Source: Anoxybacillus mongoliensis (GTDB lineage: Bacteria > Bacillota > Bacilli > Bacillales > Anoxybacillaceae). From it: 64,000 bases of DNA. Of the stretch, positions 1 to 15,492 are shown piece by piece (within the stretch, counting starts at the first letter, position 1; every line of letters starts with the position of its first letter). Below the pieces are notes generated by a model. It had not been told where the DNA came from. It ran no database searches and was given only the letters and a program-made list of their open reading frames with translations. The translations under genes were made by a program, and so were the position numbers. The stretch lies in contig NZ_JACHEQ010000006.1 of the NCBI RefSeq assembly GCF_014201515.1, positions 33,170-97,169 of the forward strand. Reading direction: 5' to 3'.

Positions 1-307
1 CCGCCGCTTTTTTCTTCGCTAATTCTTCTTCGCTTAAGTCTCCAGACTCCATCGCTTTTTGTTTCGCCAGCGCTGCAGCTTTCGCCTTCGCCGCTGCCGC
101 CGCTTTTTTCTTCGCTAATTCTTCTTCGCTTAAGTCTCCAGACTCCATCGCTTTTTGTTTCGCCAGCGCTGCAGCTTTCGCCTTCGCCGCTGCTGCCGCT
201 TTTTTCTTCGCTAATTCTTCTTCGCTTAAGTCTCCAGACTCCATCGCTTTTTGTTTTGCCAGCGCTGCAGCTTTCGCCTTCGCCGCTGCCGCCGCTTTTT
301 TCTTCGC
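1..307. repeat. 96-bp tandem repeat inside nuoC
   Basis: The sequence repeats with an exact 96-base period from position 1 to 307, about 3.2 visible copies, and the array continues past the left edge. Only two substitutions separate the copies (positions 194 and 257), and both are synonymous Ala codons. Each unit encodes 32 residues: an Ala/Lys block, then AKQKAMESGDLSEEELA. The period is a multiple of three, so copy-number change would keep frame. The predicted product is a long, highly charged alpha-helical arm. Confidence 0.95.
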
Positions 308-448
308 AAGCGCAAGGTCATCTTCGCTTTCGAGCGGAGGCTCAGTTTGTTCCGCTGCTTGCTTCGCTGCCAGTCGCTCTTTTGCTAATTGTTTTGCGCG
401 TTCCGCTGCTTCTTTTTTTAGTTGCTGTAAATCTTTTTCCTCGCTCAT
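1..448 (-). CDS. nuoC: NADH-quinone oxidoreductase subunit C, N-terminal part (runs off the left edge)
   Basis: The reading frame begins with ATG at 448-446, directly abutting the nuoB stop codon, and has a good ribosome site (GAAGGTG) inside the end of nuoB. Only the N-terminal 149 codons are in the window. They encode no catalytic domain: the visible part is a charged Lys/Ala/Glu-rich extension beginning MSEEKDLQQLKKEAAERAKQ, followed by 32-residue tandem repeats. Position after nuoA-nuoB is the basis for calling it NuoC, the peripheral-arm subunit of complex I that joins NuoB and NuoD. From family knowledge, NuoC of Geobacillus-like bacteria carries a long N-terminal extension. The conserved 30-kDa domain must lie beyond the edge, so the identification rests on synteny. 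Confidence 0.75.
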   Translation of the reverse strand, partial: MSEEKDLQQLKKEAAERAKQLAKERLAAKQAAEQTEPPLESEDDLALAKKKAAAAAKAKAAALAKQKAMESGDLSEEELAKKKAAAAAKAKAAALAKQKAMESGDLSEEELAKKKAAAAAKAKAAALAKQKAMESGDLSEEELAKKKAA

Positions 449-961
449 TTACAGCACCTTCTTTCCTGTTTTCGCTTCGTAGCGAATTTTCTCTTTTAGT
501 TTGTTAATGCCATAAATTAATGCAGCTGGATTTGGTGGACAGCCTGGAATGTATACGTCAACAGGTACAATTTGATCGACACCCTTCACGACGCAATACG
601 ATTTCACATATGGCCCACCTGCTGTCGCACATGAACCCATCGCAATGACCCATTTCGGCTCAGGCATTTGATCATATAAACGGCGAACAATGGGAGCCAT
701 TTTTTTCGTCACCGTTCCTGAAACGATCATGACGTCTGATTGACGAGGCGATGTGCGAAAGAAAGAGCCGAAGCGGTCTAAATCGTAATGCGAAGAACCA
801 ACTCCCATCATTTCAATCGCACAACAGGCAAGACCAAACGTGAGTGGCCATAAGGAATTGCTACGCGCCCATGCTTTTAACTGTTCTAATGTCGTTAAAA
901 AAACGTTGCGACGCATTTCTTCCATTTCTTGATCTGATACGTTCAATAATTTTACATCCAT
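449..961 (-). CDS. nuoB: NADH-quinone oxidoreductase subunit B
   Basis: This is the complex I subunit that holds iron-sulfur cluster N2, the last electron carrier before quinone, at the junction of the peripheral and membrane arms. The expected tetra-cysteine set is present: adjacent Cys46-Cys47 in [10 protein letters not shown], Cys111 in [10 protein letters not shown] and Cys141 in PGCPPNP. Length (170 residues) is typical. I chose the ATG at 961 because AAGGTG sits just upstream; a longer reading from a TTG at 982 would place the ribosome site inside the gene. It overlaps the end of nuoA by 10 bases and its stop touches the nuoC start, so the three genes are translationally coupled. Confidence 0.97.
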   Translation of the reverse strand: MDVKLLNVSDQEMEEMRRNVFLTTLEQLKAWARSNSLWPLTFGLACCAIEMMGVGSSHYDLDRFGSFFRTSPRQSDVMIVSGTVTKKMAPIVRRLYDQMPEPKWVIAMGSCATAGGPYVKSYCVVKGVDQIVPVDVYIPGCPPNPAALIYGINKLKEKIRYEAKTGKKVL

Positions 962-1317
962 TTTAACACCTTCTTCTTCCAAGCATACACAAGTCCAATT
1001 AACAACATGACGACGAAAATAAGCATTTCAATGAGCGCAAATGCACCGAGTTTTTCAAACGCGACCGCCCACGGATATAAAAATACAGTCTCTACATCAA
1101 AAATAACGAACAATAATGCAAAAATGTAATACCGCACATTAAATTGCACTCGCGAATCGTGAAACGGATCTAATCCGCTTTCGTATGTCGTTTGTTTCGC
1201 TGCATTTGGCGCATGTGGACGAAGAAAACGTCCCGCTGTGAGCGCAACGATCGGAAGTAAAATACCTAAACAAAGAAACACAAAGACGACTACATAACTG
1301 TTTACATAAACGTTCAA
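952..1317 (-). CDS. nuoA: NADH-quinone oxidoreductase subunit A
   Basis: This is a membrane subunit of complex I, here 121 residues with three hydrophobic segments (about residues 5-28, 63-84 and 90-113). The YESGLDP motif near residue 45 and FDVE in the second membrane segment are hallmarks of NuoA. The most likely start is TTG at 1317, about ten bases after AGGGGTGG; an ATG further upstream (1350) would put the ribosome site inside the coding region. It is the first gene of the nuo operon, separated from the upstream atp operon by a strong terminator and preceded by its own promoter. Confidence 0.93.
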   Translation of the reverse strand: MNVYVNSYVVVFVFLCLGILLPIVALTAGRFLRPHAPNAAKQTTYESGLDPFHDSRVQFNVRYYIFALLFVIFDVETVFLYPWAVAFEKLGAFALIEMLIFVVMLLIGLVYAWKKKVLKWM

Positions 1318-1390
1318 CGATGTCCCACCCCTTTGTGACTTTATACACATTTTTCAAAAACATCACACTATTACGACTGTAACCGATAAC

Positions 1391-1419
1391 ATTATATCAC
1401 TTCTTCACATATGTGTCGA
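1391..1419 (-). promoter_or_regulatory. Sigma-A promoter of the nuo operon
   Basis: On the minus strand a -35 TCGACA (1419-1414) is followed after exactly 17 bases by a consensus -10 TATAAT (1396-1391). It lies between the atpC terminator and nuoA, leaving a leader of roughly 65 bases. This suggests nuo is transcribed separately from atp despite the adjacency. Confidence 0.75.
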
Positions 1420-1442
1420 TAAAACTTGTTCCAAAAATAAAC

Positions 1443-1472
1443 AAAAAACCCTAAGAGACAATGCTCTTAGGG

Positions 1473-1474
<2 letters not shown>
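1443..1474 (-). terminator. Rho-independent terminator of the atp operon
   Basis: An 11-bp perfect inverted repeat (arms 1447-1457 and 1464-1474, six-base loop) is followed on the minus strand by a T run. The upstream arm begins in the atpC stop codon. Confidence 0.93.
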
Positions 1475-1898
<424 letters not shown>

Positions 1899-1901
1899 TT
1901 A

Positions 1902-3341
<1,440 letters not shown>

Positions 3342-3351
3342 CTAATCAACC

Positions 3352-4233
<882 letters not shown>

Positions 4234-4282
4234 TCAATTGTTGAAAGGGGACGGAACAGCTATGCTGTTCCGCTCACTTTTC

Positions 4283-5812
<1,530 letters not shown>

Positions 5813-5821
5813 CTATAAATG

Positions 5822-6906
<1,085 letters not shown>

Positions 6907-6941
6907 TTATCGATCGGAACGTGTGCGTACGAACATAAAGG

Positions 6942-7027
6942 AATGGCGAAGGTTCTCATGGAATGATCTTCGCCATTGTTGAACGAGTTTCGTTTCCGTA
7001 TGCAGTTATAGCTCGTTTCGAACGAGC
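6942..7027 (-). promoter_or_regulatory. Two hairpins between atpE and atpF
   Basis: The atpE-atpF gap holds two perfect inverted repeats: 10-bp arms at 6942-6951 and 6968-6977, and 7-bp arms at 7011-7017 and 7021-7027 just downstream of the atpE stop. Neither has a T run on the minus strand, so they are not classical terminators. From what is known of ATP synthase operons, such structures could stabilise or process the mRNA to favour the multi-copy c subunit; that role is inference. Confidence 0.6.
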
Positions 7028-7035
7028 GCTCAGTT

Positions 7036-7263
<228 letters not shown>

Positions 7264-7298
7264 TCAATTTTTTATGTTGAAATGAATGTGTATGAAAA

Positions 7299-8015
<717 letters not shown>

Positions 8016-8393
8016 TCACCTCTCTTCCCCTTTTGTTTTTTGGAAAAAGAAATCTATTATAATGACAATATAAGATGTCATTAATCCCAATACGATCCAC
8101 CCAACAGAAAATTGATCTGGCCAGCGAAAAGCAATGAAAACAGCCAAGGCAGCCGCAGCCATGCGTGACATCATACCGAGCGAGCGCGCTTTTTGCCCTG
8201 ACGCAACCGCTTGTCCAAACCGTTCCACCTTTCGCACCATCGTCCAGCCGTTATATAAGCTGATGACTGTCCCGAGAAACAAACTTGAAAACGCTTGCGA
8301 ATAAGGCGTAAACGCCCAGCCAAGCACGTAAACCACCAGCAAATATAGTATGTATGATTTGTGACGCCGCCAATGTTGCTGTAGCTCGTTCAT
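8016..8393 (-). CDS. atpI: ATP synthase accessory protein AtpI
   Basis: This is a 125-residue protein with four predicted membrane segments (about 14-32, 36-53, 72-91 and 97-117). AtpI is known in Bacillus-type and sodium-type operons as an assembly helper for the c ring or a magnesium-related channel partner of AtpZ. The sequence has no catalytic motif, and recognition rests on its place directly before atpB and the hydrophobic profile. Its ATG overlaps the atpZ stop by four bases. Confidence 0.88.
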   Translation of the reverse strand: MNELQQHWRRHKSYILYLLVVYVLGWAFTPYSQAFSSLFLGTVISLYNGWTMVRKVERFGQAVASGQKARSLGMMSRMAAAALAVFIAFRWPDQFSVGWIVLGLMTSYIVIIIDFFFQKTKGEER

Positions 8394-8617
8394 TTTTCCT
8401 CTCCTGAAAAAAATGAGCGAATGAGGCGAATCATCGCATAAACACCAGCCGCCAACCCAAGAAGCAACCCGACAATTAAAAAAAGCGGTTCAGTGCCAAA
8501 TCGTTCATCGACAAAACGCCCTCCGAAAATCCCAACTAAAACAGAGCCGACAAGTTGGGAAGATATCGCCGTCATCAAACCGATCGCTCGAAACGGATGG
8601 CGCTCATGTTGTCGCAT
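8390..8617 (-). CDS. atpZ: AtpZ/AtpR-like small membrane protein, first gene of the atp operon
   Basis: This 75-residue protein has two membrane segments (about 12-34 and 44-66) with an intervening DERFGTEP loop, the pattern of the AtpZ family found at the head of Bacillus atp operons. AtpZ with AtpI has been proposed to form a magnesium channel or to aid ATP synthase assembly; nothing in the sequence decides between these. The downstream overlap with atpI (ATGA) and the strong upstream promoter make it the first gene of the operon. Confidence 0.85.
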   Translation of the reverse strand: MRQHERHPFRAIGLMTAISSQLVGSVLVGIFGGRFVDERFGTEPLFLIVGLLLGLAAGVYAMIRLIRSFFSGEEK

Positions 8618-8685
8618 ACGAAAGCCTCACTTTTCATTTTCAGAATTTACTGTATTTTTAAAAAGGTTATCCTTATCCCTTTGTA

Positions 8686-8714
8686 AGCATACAATAGTGA
8701 AAACACGATGTCAA
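8686..8714 (-). promoter_or_regulatory. Sigma-A promoter of the atp operon
   Basis: A consensus -35 TTGACA (8714-8709) is followed after 17 bases by TATGCT (8691-8686) on the minus strand, about 70 bases upstream of atpZ. It sits in the only gap between the mnaA terminator and the atp operon. Confidence 0.75.
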
Positions 8715-8752
8715 TGCGTTCGGTCACAAAAACAGGGAAAATTTTTGGAAAG

Positions 8753-8783
8753 AAAAAGGGATGCGTCATCACATCCCTTTTTC
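8753..8783 (-). terminator. Terminator of the mnaA transcript
   Basis: Eleven-base complementary arms (8753-8763 and 8772-8782) overlap the mnaA stop codon; the downstream arm ends in five T on the minus strand. Confidence 0.9.
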
Positions 8784-9920
8784 GTGCTGAAATGGCGTTG
8801 GCGGAACATCGCTTTGTTTGAAATAGTAGCGAATCGCTTCGACAATCCGCTTCGATGCCCATCCATCACCGTACGGATTTGACGCTTTTGCCATTTGGTC
8901 ATATGCTTTTTCATCTGTTAATAGTTCACTTGCTAGCGTGTAAATCGTTTGTTCATCCGTTCCAGCTAACTTGAGCGTTCCTGCTTCGATGCCTTCAGGG
9001 CGCTCCGTCGTATCGCGCAATACGAGAACAGGCACACCAAGTGAAGGGGCTTCTTCTTGCACGCCACCTGAGTCCGTTAAAATGATATGCGCCCTTGCCG
9101 CAAAGTTATGGAAGTCGATCACATCTAACGGCTCGATTAAATGAATACGTTCATCGTTTCCTAATATGTCGTTCGCTAACTCGCGCACGACAGGATTTAA
9201 ATGAACAGGATACACAACTTGCACATCATCATAATCTTCCACAAGCCTTTTGACTGCACGGAACATATTTCGCATCGGATCGCCAAGGTTTTCACGGCGG
9301 TGTGCTGTCAATAAAATCATACGGCTTCCCGCTACCTTTTCTAAAATCGGATGCGTATACGCTTCACGCACCGTCGTTTTTAACGCATCAATCGCCGTGT
9401 TACCTGTAATGAAAATGGCGTGCTCTGGCTTATTTTCTGCACGTAAATTTTCCGCTGCTTTCGCGGTTGGGGCAAAATGCAAGTCAGCTAATACTCCCGT
9501 CAATTGTCGATTCATTTCTTCTGGAAACGGCGAGTACTTATTCCACGTTCGAAGTCCTGCTTCCACATGCCCGACGGCAATTTGGTTATAAAACGCTGCC
9601 AGACTAGCGACAAATGTCGTTGTTGTGTCGCCATGGACAAGAACGATGTCTGGTTTTACTTTTTTCATGACATCGTCTAAGCCAGCAAGCGCCCTTGTCG
9701 TAATATCAACAAGCGTTTGACGCTCTTTCATAATGTTTAAATCGTAATGTGGCTGAATACCAAAAATATCAAGTACTTGATCAAGCATTTGACGATGTTG
9801 AGCTGTGACAGTCACAATTGACTCAATATCTTCATATTTTTGCAATTCTAACACGAGCGGTGCCATTTTAATCGCTTCCGGTCTCGTACCGAAAATGGTC
9901 ATGACTTTTCGTCTATTCAT
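8769..9920 (-). CDS. mnaA: UDP-N-acetylglucosamine 2-epimerase (non-hydrolysing)
   Basis: The enzyme interconverts UDP-GlcNAc and UDP-ManNAc in the cytoplasm, feeding teichoic acid linkage units or other cell-wall sugars. The 383-residue product has the N-terminal IFGTRPEAIKMAPL motif, GHVEAGLRT and PFPEEMNRQ active-site segments, and the C-terminal DSGGVQEEAPSLGVP motif that binds the nucleotide sugar. I start at ATG 9920 (MNRRKVMTIFG), five bases after AAGGTGG. It lies 10 bases after upp, so the two are probably co-transcribed, as is common in Bacilli. Confidence 0.97.
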   Translation of the reverse strand: MNRRKVMTIFGTRPEAIKMAPLVLELQKYEDIESIVTVTAQHRQMLDQVLDIFGIQPHYDLNIMKERQTLVDITTRALAGLDDVMKKVKPDIVLVHGDTTTTFVASLAAFYNQIAVGHVEAGLRTWNKYSPFPEEMNRQLTGVLADLHFAPTAKAAENLRAENKPEHAIFITGNTAIDALKTTVREAYTHPILEKVAGSRMILLTAHRRENLGDPMRNMFRAVKRLVEDYDDVQVVYPVHLNPVVRELANDILGNDERIHLIEPLDVIDFHNFAARAHIILTDSGGVQEEAPSLGVPVLVLRDTTERPEGIEAGTLKLAGTDEQTIYTLASELLTDEKAYDQMAKASNPYGDGWASKRIVEAIRYYFKQSDVPPTPFQHEKGM

Positions 9921-9930
9921 CGTGCCCACC

Positions 9931-10625
<695 letters not shown>

Positions 10626-10631
10626 CTGAAG

Positions 10632-10658
10632 AAAAGGTGCCCCAGTCCGGGACACCTA
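10632..10658 (-). terminator. Terminator of glyA
   Basis: A GC-rich hairpin (arms around 10635-10643 and 10649-10657 with one mismatch) lies four bases after the glyA stop and is followed by TTTTC on the minus strand. Confidence 0.8.
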
Positions 10659-10661
10659 TCA

Positions 10662-11897
10662 TTATGCATACAATGGGAATTTTTCAGTTAACGCAGCCAC
10701 ACGACGGCGCGCTTCGTCTAATTTTTGCTCGTCATCTTTATGTTTGAGCGCAATAGAAATGATACGTGCAATTTCGTCCATTTCTTCGAGTCCAAAGCCA
10801 CGGCTCGTTACTGCTGCTGTACCGATGCGAATACCGCTTGTGACAAACGGGCTTTCCGGGTCATATGGAATCGTATTTTTATTGACTGTAATACCGATTT
10901 CATCAAGCACTTTTTCAGCCACTTTTCCTGTTAATCCGATTGAACGAAGGTCAATTAATAATAAATGATTGTCTGTTCCACCTGAAACAAGTGTAAAACC
11001 TTCTGCCACTAGCGCTTCCGCTAGACGTTTCGCATTGTTCACAATGTTTTGCGCATATGTTTTGAAATCGTCTTGTAACGCCTCACCGAGCGCAACGGCT
11101 TTTGCGGCGATGACATGCATGAGCGGGCCGCCTTGAATGCCTGGGAAAATCGCTTTATCAATTTGTTTGGCGAACTGCTCTTGGCATAAAATCATGCCCC
11201 CGCGCGGACCGCGCAACGTTTTATGCGTCGTTGTCGTGACAAAATGTGCATACGGAACAGGATTCGGATGCAAACCTGCCGCCACAAGCCCTGCGATATG
11301 TGCCATATCAACCATGAAATAAGCGCCTACTTCATCAGCGATTTCACGAAACTTCGCAAAGTCAATCGTGCGAGGATATGCGCTTGCCCCAGCAACGATC
11401 AATTTCGGTTTATGTTTTAATGCTTTTTCACGGACGTCGTCGTAGTTAATACGGTGAGTTTCTGGATCGACACCGTATTCAATGAAGTTGTATTGGATAC
11501 CACTAAAGTTCACCGGGCTTCCGTGCGTCAAATGCCCTCCGTGTGACAAATTCATGCCAAGTACAGTATCCCCATGCTGCAAAATCGTAAAATATACCGC
11601 CATGTTTGCTTGTGCACCAGAATGTGGCTGAACATTTGCATGCTCGGCTCCGAACAATTGTTTTGCACGTTCGCGCGCAAGCTCTTCAACGACATCAACA
11701 TGTTCACAACCGCCGTAATATCGACGTCCCGGATATCCTTCGGCATATTTGTTCGTTAATACCGATCCTTGCGCTTCCATGACAGCTTCACTAACGAAGT
11801 TTTCCGATGCAATTAACTCGATTTTCGTTTGTTGTCGTTTCAATTCATCTTGAATAGCTTGAAATACTTGCGGATCTTGCTGTGACAAGCGACTCAT
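10662..11897 (-). CDS. glyA: Serine hydroxymethyltransferase
   Basis: This PLP enzyme moves the serine hydroxymethyl group to tetrahydrofolate, giving glycine and methylene-THF for purine, thymidylate and methionine synthesis. The 411-residue protein has the folate-binding [13 protein letters not shown] motif, DMAHIAGL with the PLP-ring Asp, and the Schiff-base Lys in [14 protein letters not shown] (about residue 227). The ATG at 11897 is seven bases after GGGGAGG; the TTG two codons upstream is less likely. It has its own terminator. Confidence 0.99.
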   Translation of the reverse strand: MSRLSQQDPQVFQAIQDELKRQQTKIELIASENFVSEAVMEAQGSVLTNKYAEGYPGRRYYGGCEHVDVVEELARERAKQLFGAEHANVQPHSGAQANMAVYFTILQHGDTVLGMNLSHGGHLTHGSPVNFSGIQYNFIEYGVDPETHRINYDDVREKALKHKPKLIVAGASAYPRTIDFAKFREIADEVGAYFMVDMAHIAGLVAAGLHPNPVPYAHFVTTTTHKTLRGPRGGMILCQEQFAKQIDKAIFPGIQGGPLMHVIAAKAVALGEALQDDFKTYAQNIVNNAKRLAEALVAEGFTLVSGGTDNHLLLIDLRSIGLTGKVAEKVLDEIGITVNKNTIPYDPESPFVTSGIRIGTAAVTSRGFGLEEMDEIARIISIALKHKDDEQKLDEARRRVAALTEKFPLYA

Positions 11898-11969
11898 TGA
11901 CAATCCTCCCCTAAATTGTGAATATTCTTTTTTATCTTAACACATTTTTAAATGAAAAAGTGAACAAAA

Positions 11970-12548
11970 TTAACCTAGTGAACATGATTTGTTCGCCTTT
12001 TCTTGTGAATAGACGGCACGCTCGCCCCCGATCAGTTTCGGTCTCGTTTTTGCAAATGTAATGGTCGCATGCCCAATTTGCTTAATCGATGTGCGAACAG
12101 GAACCGCAACATGTTTCAAATGCATACCGATTAATGTAGCGCCAATATCAATCCCCGCATCTGCACGAATATGTTCAACGACGACAGGGTCATCTAGCTG
12201 CGTATATGCATATGCTGCCATCGCTCCTCCTGCGTTGCGAACGGGAATAACGCTCACGATTTCAAGCTGCTTTATCATCGCCGTTTGTCGTTCGACAACT
12301 AATGCTCGGTTTAAATGTTCACAACATTGAAATGCAAGCTGTACACCTGTTTCATCGCGCCACCGTTTTAATTGTTGAAACAACATCGCCGCCACGTCCA
12401 TCGTTCCTGCCGTCCCAATTTTTTCTCCAATGACTTCACTTGTGCTACATCCGATGACGATAACATCTTTTTCCGTCAGTGACACTTGAGCACGAAACTC
12501 AGCAAGCGCCTTTTGCCATTGACTACGCCATTGTTCCATGTCCGTCAC
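11970..12548 (-). CDS. ywlG: YwlG family protein (TIGR01440/DUF436), function unknown
   Basis: The 192-residue product belongs to a conserved Bacillus/Clostridium family with no established function. Visible features are an alternating beta-alpha pattern, the segment [16 protein letters not shown] near the N-terminus, a [14 protein letters not shown] cysteine/histidine segment in the middle, and a glycine/alanine-rich stretch. I start at GTG 12548 after AAAGGTGGG. It follows rpiB by 13 bases, so the two are probably co-transcribed, as in B. subtilis. Confidence 0.85.
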   Translation of the reverse strand: MTDMEQWRSQWQKALAEFRAQVSLTEKDVIVIGCSTSEVIGEKIGTAGTMDVAAMLFQQLKRWRDETGVQLAFQCCEHLNRALVVERQTAMIKQLEIVSVIPVRNAGGAMAAYAYTQLDDPVVVEHIRADAGIDIGATLIGMHLKHVAVPVRTSIKQIGHATITFAKTRPKLIGGERAVYSQEKANKSCSLG

Positions 12549-12561
12549 GACAATCCCACCT

Positions 12562-13005
12562 TTATTGCTCGTTTTCATAAGCGGAAATTTTTTGAATGCG
12601 TTTTTCGTGACGGCCTCCTTCAAATGAGGTTGTCAGCCATACTTTTGCAATCTCGCGCGCTAGTCCTGGTCCAATGACGCGCTCGCCCATCGCTAATATA
12701 TTGCTGTCGTTATGCTCGCGCGTCGCTTTTGCACTAAATACGTCATGAACGAGCGCACAACGAATTCCTTTCACTTTGTTTGCGGCAATGCTCATGCCAA
12801 TTCCTGTTCCGCAAATCAAAATCCCGCGGTCAAATTCACCGCTCGCCACTTTTTGCGCAACTGGCAGAGCATAATCCGGATAATCGACCGATGTTTCACA
12901 CTCACACCCAAAGTCTGTATATTCAATCCCCATTTCATCCATGAGTTTTTTAATTTCCTCACGAATCCGAATGCCACCATGGTCTGATGCAATTGCTACT
13001 TTCAC
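12562..13005 (-). CDS. rpiB: Ribose-5-phosphate isomerase B
   Basis: The enzyme interconverts ribose 5-phosphate and ribulose 5-phosphate in the pentose phosphate pathway; some RpiB/LacAB-family members act on other sugars. The 147-residue protein has ASDHGG at the N-terminus, the catalytic Cys in [16 protein letters not shown] near residue 66, and the base-binding [11 protein letters not shown] near residue 100. GTG at 13005 follows AGGAGGGG and is chosen over an ATG upstream. ywlG follows within 13 bases. Confidence 0.95.
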   Translation of the reverse strand: MKVAIASDHGGIRIREEIKKLMDEMGIEYTDFGCECETSVDYPDYALPVAQKVASGEFDRGILICGTGIGMSIAANKVKGIRCALVHDVFSAKATREHNDSNILAMGERVIGPGLAREIAKVWLTTSFEGGRHEKRIQKISAYENEQ

Positions 13006-13033
13006 GTTTGAACCCCTCCTCAATCGTTGTAAA

Positions 13034-13074
13034 GAAAAAACCGTCTCTTTTCATTTTAACGGGTCGAGACGGTC
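13034..13074 (-). terminator. Terminator of the chemotaxis gene
   Basis: Eight-base GC-rich complementary arms lie 20 to 60 bases after the stop codon at 13094, with an 18-base loop, and are followed by six T on the minus strand. Confidence 0.85.
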
Positions 13075-13093
13075 TTTTCATCATTTATTATGC

Positions 13094-14383
13094 TTATAAA
13101 CGAAAACGGGCAATCGTTTGTTTTAATTTTTCTGCTTGTTCTCCAAGTTCCATTGCTAGTTCACGCACGCTTTCGATAACGGCTGTTTGCTCTTGTGTCG
13201 CCGCTGTCACTTCTTCCGCCCCAGCGGATGTTTGCTCGGCAATAGCAGCCACCTCTTGCGATTGAACAGATGTTTGTTGAATGTATTTCGTTTGTTCATC
13301 AACAAGTTGAGCAATTTGTTTCACGGCATCTGCTACTTCATGAATGGATGCGCTCATATGGGAAATGGCCTCATTTGTTTCGTTTCCTTTTTTCGCTTCG
13401 TCATTTGCTTTGTTCACTTGTTCTGTAATTTGGTTAACGACGTTGGCTACTTCATGTTGAATGTTTTGAACGAGCTCTGAAATGCCTTGTACTGCCTTGG
13501 CACTTTCATCCGCTAGCTTTCTTACTTCTTCTGCAACGACAGCAAAACCTTTGCCATGCTCACCAGCACGCGCTGCCTCGATTGAAGCATTTAACGCTAA
13601 TAAATTCGTCTGCCCTGCAATATCCCCAACAAGCGAAATAATTTGTCCAACTTCTTTCGCATGATCTTCTAAACGTCGCACAACATGTAGCGACGCCTCG
13701 TTGTTTTTCGCTAATTGTTGAATACCAGCGATAAGCGAGCCGATGACGCGACGGCTTTCTTCGAGCTTCGCTACCATCTCAGTCGATAGCTTTTCAGACT
13801 GCATCGCTTTTTGTTGTACATTTCCTGCGATCGCTAATACATCTTCTACCGCTTCGGCTGTCGTTTGCATCGCAACAGCGGAATTATCCGCCCCTTTTGA
13901 AATTTCATCAATCGTGCGCGCAATGTTTTCCGCTTGTTCTGCAGCGATGCGGGACACATTTGTCATCTCTACTACTTTTTCATTCGTATGTGCAAAATTT
14001 TGTTGAATACTTTGTACCATTTCCCGCAAACTGCGCAACATATCGTTAAACGCAAGCGCAAGCGAACGAATTTCATCATCTGACTTTGGTACAGGTACAT
14101 CTTGTCCGATTTCACCTTTTGCTGCTTTTAATGCAGCTTGTTCAAGTTGAGAAAGCGGTTTCGTAATGAAACGTGCCGCATAATATGCCAATACACCAGA
14201 CCAAAAAATACCGAGCAACAGCGTCAAAATGGTAAACGTATTTTCACTAAACGGAAGCCACGGTTTGACATAGTCGTAAAGCACATAAATGTAAAAGGCG
14301 CTCGTCGAATACGTAATGATTGCTAATACAGTTGTAAAAATGGCTAACTTCTTTTGTAAACTAAATGTATATTTTCCCCCCAT
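13094..14383 (-). CDS. Methyl-accepting chemotaxis protein without an extracellular sensor domain
   Basis: This membrane transducer would signal to CheA/CheW. Residues 12-34 and about 45-70 form two membrane helices separated by only about ten residues, so there is no periplasmic sensing domain. A HAMP domain follows ([20 protein letters not shown]) and then a long cytoplasmic coiled coil with the highly conserved hairpin tip [20 protein letters not shown] around residue 250. Length is 429 residues. The start has AGGGGGG upstream. It is not found at this place in B. subtilis and shares no obvious job with its neighbours rpiB and ywlE; it may read a cytoplasmic or membrane signal. Confidence 0.93.
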   Translation of the reverse strand: MGGKYTFSLQKKLAIFTTVLAIITYSTSAFYIYVLYDYVKPWLPFSENTFTILTLLLGIFWSGVLAYYAARFITKPLSQLEQAALKAAKGEIGQDVPVPKSDDEIRSLALAFNDMLRSLREMVQSIQQNFAHTNEKVVEMTNVSRIAAEQAENIARTIDEISKGADNSAVAMQTTAEAVEDVLAIAGNVQQKAMQSEKLSTEMVAKLEESRRVIGSLIAGIQQLAKNNEASLHVVRRLEDHAKEVGQIISLVGDIAGQTNLLALNASIEAARAGEHGKGFAVVAEEVRKLADESAKAVQGISELVQNIQHEVANVVNQITEQVNKANDEAKKGNETNEAISHMSASIHEVADAVKQIAQLVDEQTKYIQQTSVQSQEVAAIAEQTSAGAEEVTAATQEQTAVIESVRELAMELGEQAEKLKQTIARFRL

Positions 14384-14400
14384 CGTATATCCCCCCTGCT

Positions 14401-14835
14401 TTATAACTTTTCATGTAGCTTTTCGATTGCTTGTTCGAGCTCATCGCGCGTTTGGCGATACACATCAATCGAGCCACCAAATGGATCAATAACATCTTTA
14501 TCGTCACCAAGAAATTCGTTTAACGTATACGTTTTTCCTTCTGCCTCTGGAAAACGCGCTAACACATGTTGCTTATGACTTTCGGTCATCGTTAATACGT
14601 ATGTCGCCCAGTCAATATGTTCTTTCGTTAACAACGCAGCACGATGATCGATATCGATCCCTTTTTCAGCGAGCACTGCTTTCGCATGTTGTGATGCTTC
14701 GCTCCCATCAAACGCAAAAACTCCAGCCGACCTCACTTGCACGTGCGGGAGTTGTTTATGCTTGAGTAGTGCCTCCGCCATCGGACTTCGACACGTATTT
14801 CCTGTGCATACAAACAAAACGTTCGTTTGACTCAC
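14401..14835 (-). CDS. ywlE: Protein-arginine phosphatase (low-molecular-weight phosphatase fold)
   Basis: In B. subtilis YwlE removes phosphate from arginines added by the McsB kinase, controlling heat-shock regulator CtsR and Clp targeting. The 144-residue protein has the P-loop [14 protein letters not shown] with nucleophile Cys10 and general acid Asp in VIDPFGGS. The Thr at residue 14 corresponds to Thr11 of YwlE, which gives selectivity for phosphoarginine over phosphotyrosine. Its stop is only 17 bases before the chemotaxis gene. Confidence 0.93.
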   Translation of the reverse strand: MSQTNVLFVCTGNTCRSPMAEALLKHKQLPHVQVRSAGVFAFDGSEASQHAKAVLAEKGIDIDHRAALLTKEHIDWATYVLTMTESHKQHVLARFPEAEGKTYTLNEFLGDDKDVIDPFGGSIDVYRQTRDELEQAIEKLHEKL

Positions 14836-14911
14836 TATTCACACCTCTCATCATTTCCCACATGTTTACTATTATTATAAAGCAAACCGTAGGACAAAAT
14901 ATAGACTAAAC

Positions 14912-14942
14912 AAAAGAAAAAGAACTGGAATCCCCCAGCTCA
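14912..14942 (-). terminator. Terminator of mntP
   Basis: A seven-base stem (with one G-U pair) overlaps the mntP stop codon and is followed on the minus strand by TTTTTC. Confidence 0.65.
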
Positions 14943-15485
14943 CAAAGGAAATAATAGTTTACATGCAAATAAAAGTAAAATAGTACCACCTAACGCCTCG
15001 CTATATGTACCTAACCAACGTTGAAAACGGCGTCCAAGAAGCAATCCCATCCATGTTAACACCATGCTCGTCAATCCGAATGCAATCACCGCAAATACGA
15101 CTTCTACTCCGTAAATGCCTAAACTTAATCCAACAGAAAAACTGTCGAGGCTAACGCTAAATGCAAATAAAAACAAACCGATGCCAACAGGCCTCAACCA
15201 ACGTTCTTGTTCATGACGAAAAGAAGCGACAACCATTTGCACACCAAGAATAAACAATAATACTCCCCCGATATATGTCGCCATATGACCAAGCTGAACA
15301 GATAACAATCGACCGATCACTATCCCAGCTAAAGGCATGACAATATGAAAAAAACCTACCGTTAATCCAATGTAGGCAATTTGCTTCAAACGAAGCTGAA
15401 GCAAACCCATACCAAGGCTGACTGAAAATGCATCCATCCCCAACGCAAATGCCATCATCGCTAATGTGATCATTTCCCCAATCAT
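14940..15485 (-). CDS. mntP: Putative manganese efflux pump MntP
   Basis: This membrane protein of the MntP (DUF204) family exports Mn2+. The 181-residue product has six membrane segments and the family's two acidic repeats, [12 protein letters not shown] near residue 16 and [12 protein letters not shown] near residue 112, whose Asp residues are needed for transport in E. coli MntP. B. subtilis has the counterpart ywlD at this place. An inverted repeat covers the ribosome site (15493-15538), suggesting translational control; I see no yybP-ykoY riboswitch signature. Confidence 0.9.
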   Translation of the reverse strand: MIGEMITLAMMAFALGMDAFSVSLGMGLLQLRLKQIAYIGLTVGFFHIVMPLAGIVIGRLLSVQLGHMATYIGGVLLFILGVQMVVASFRHEQERWLRPVGIGLFLFAFSVSLDSFSVGLSLGIYGVEVVFAVIAFGLTSMVLTWMGLLLGRRFQRWLGTYSEALGGTILLLFACKLLFPL

Positions 15486-15492
15486 ACAAAGC

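Noticed and set aside
1-307. Tandem repeat as a CRISPR array
   Set aside because: Units are contiguous, without spacers, code for protein in frame and lie inside nuoC.
11898-11969. Promoter for glyA in the ywlG-side gap
   Set aside because: A/T-rich sequence with no pair of hexamers at acceptable spacing; I could not support a call.
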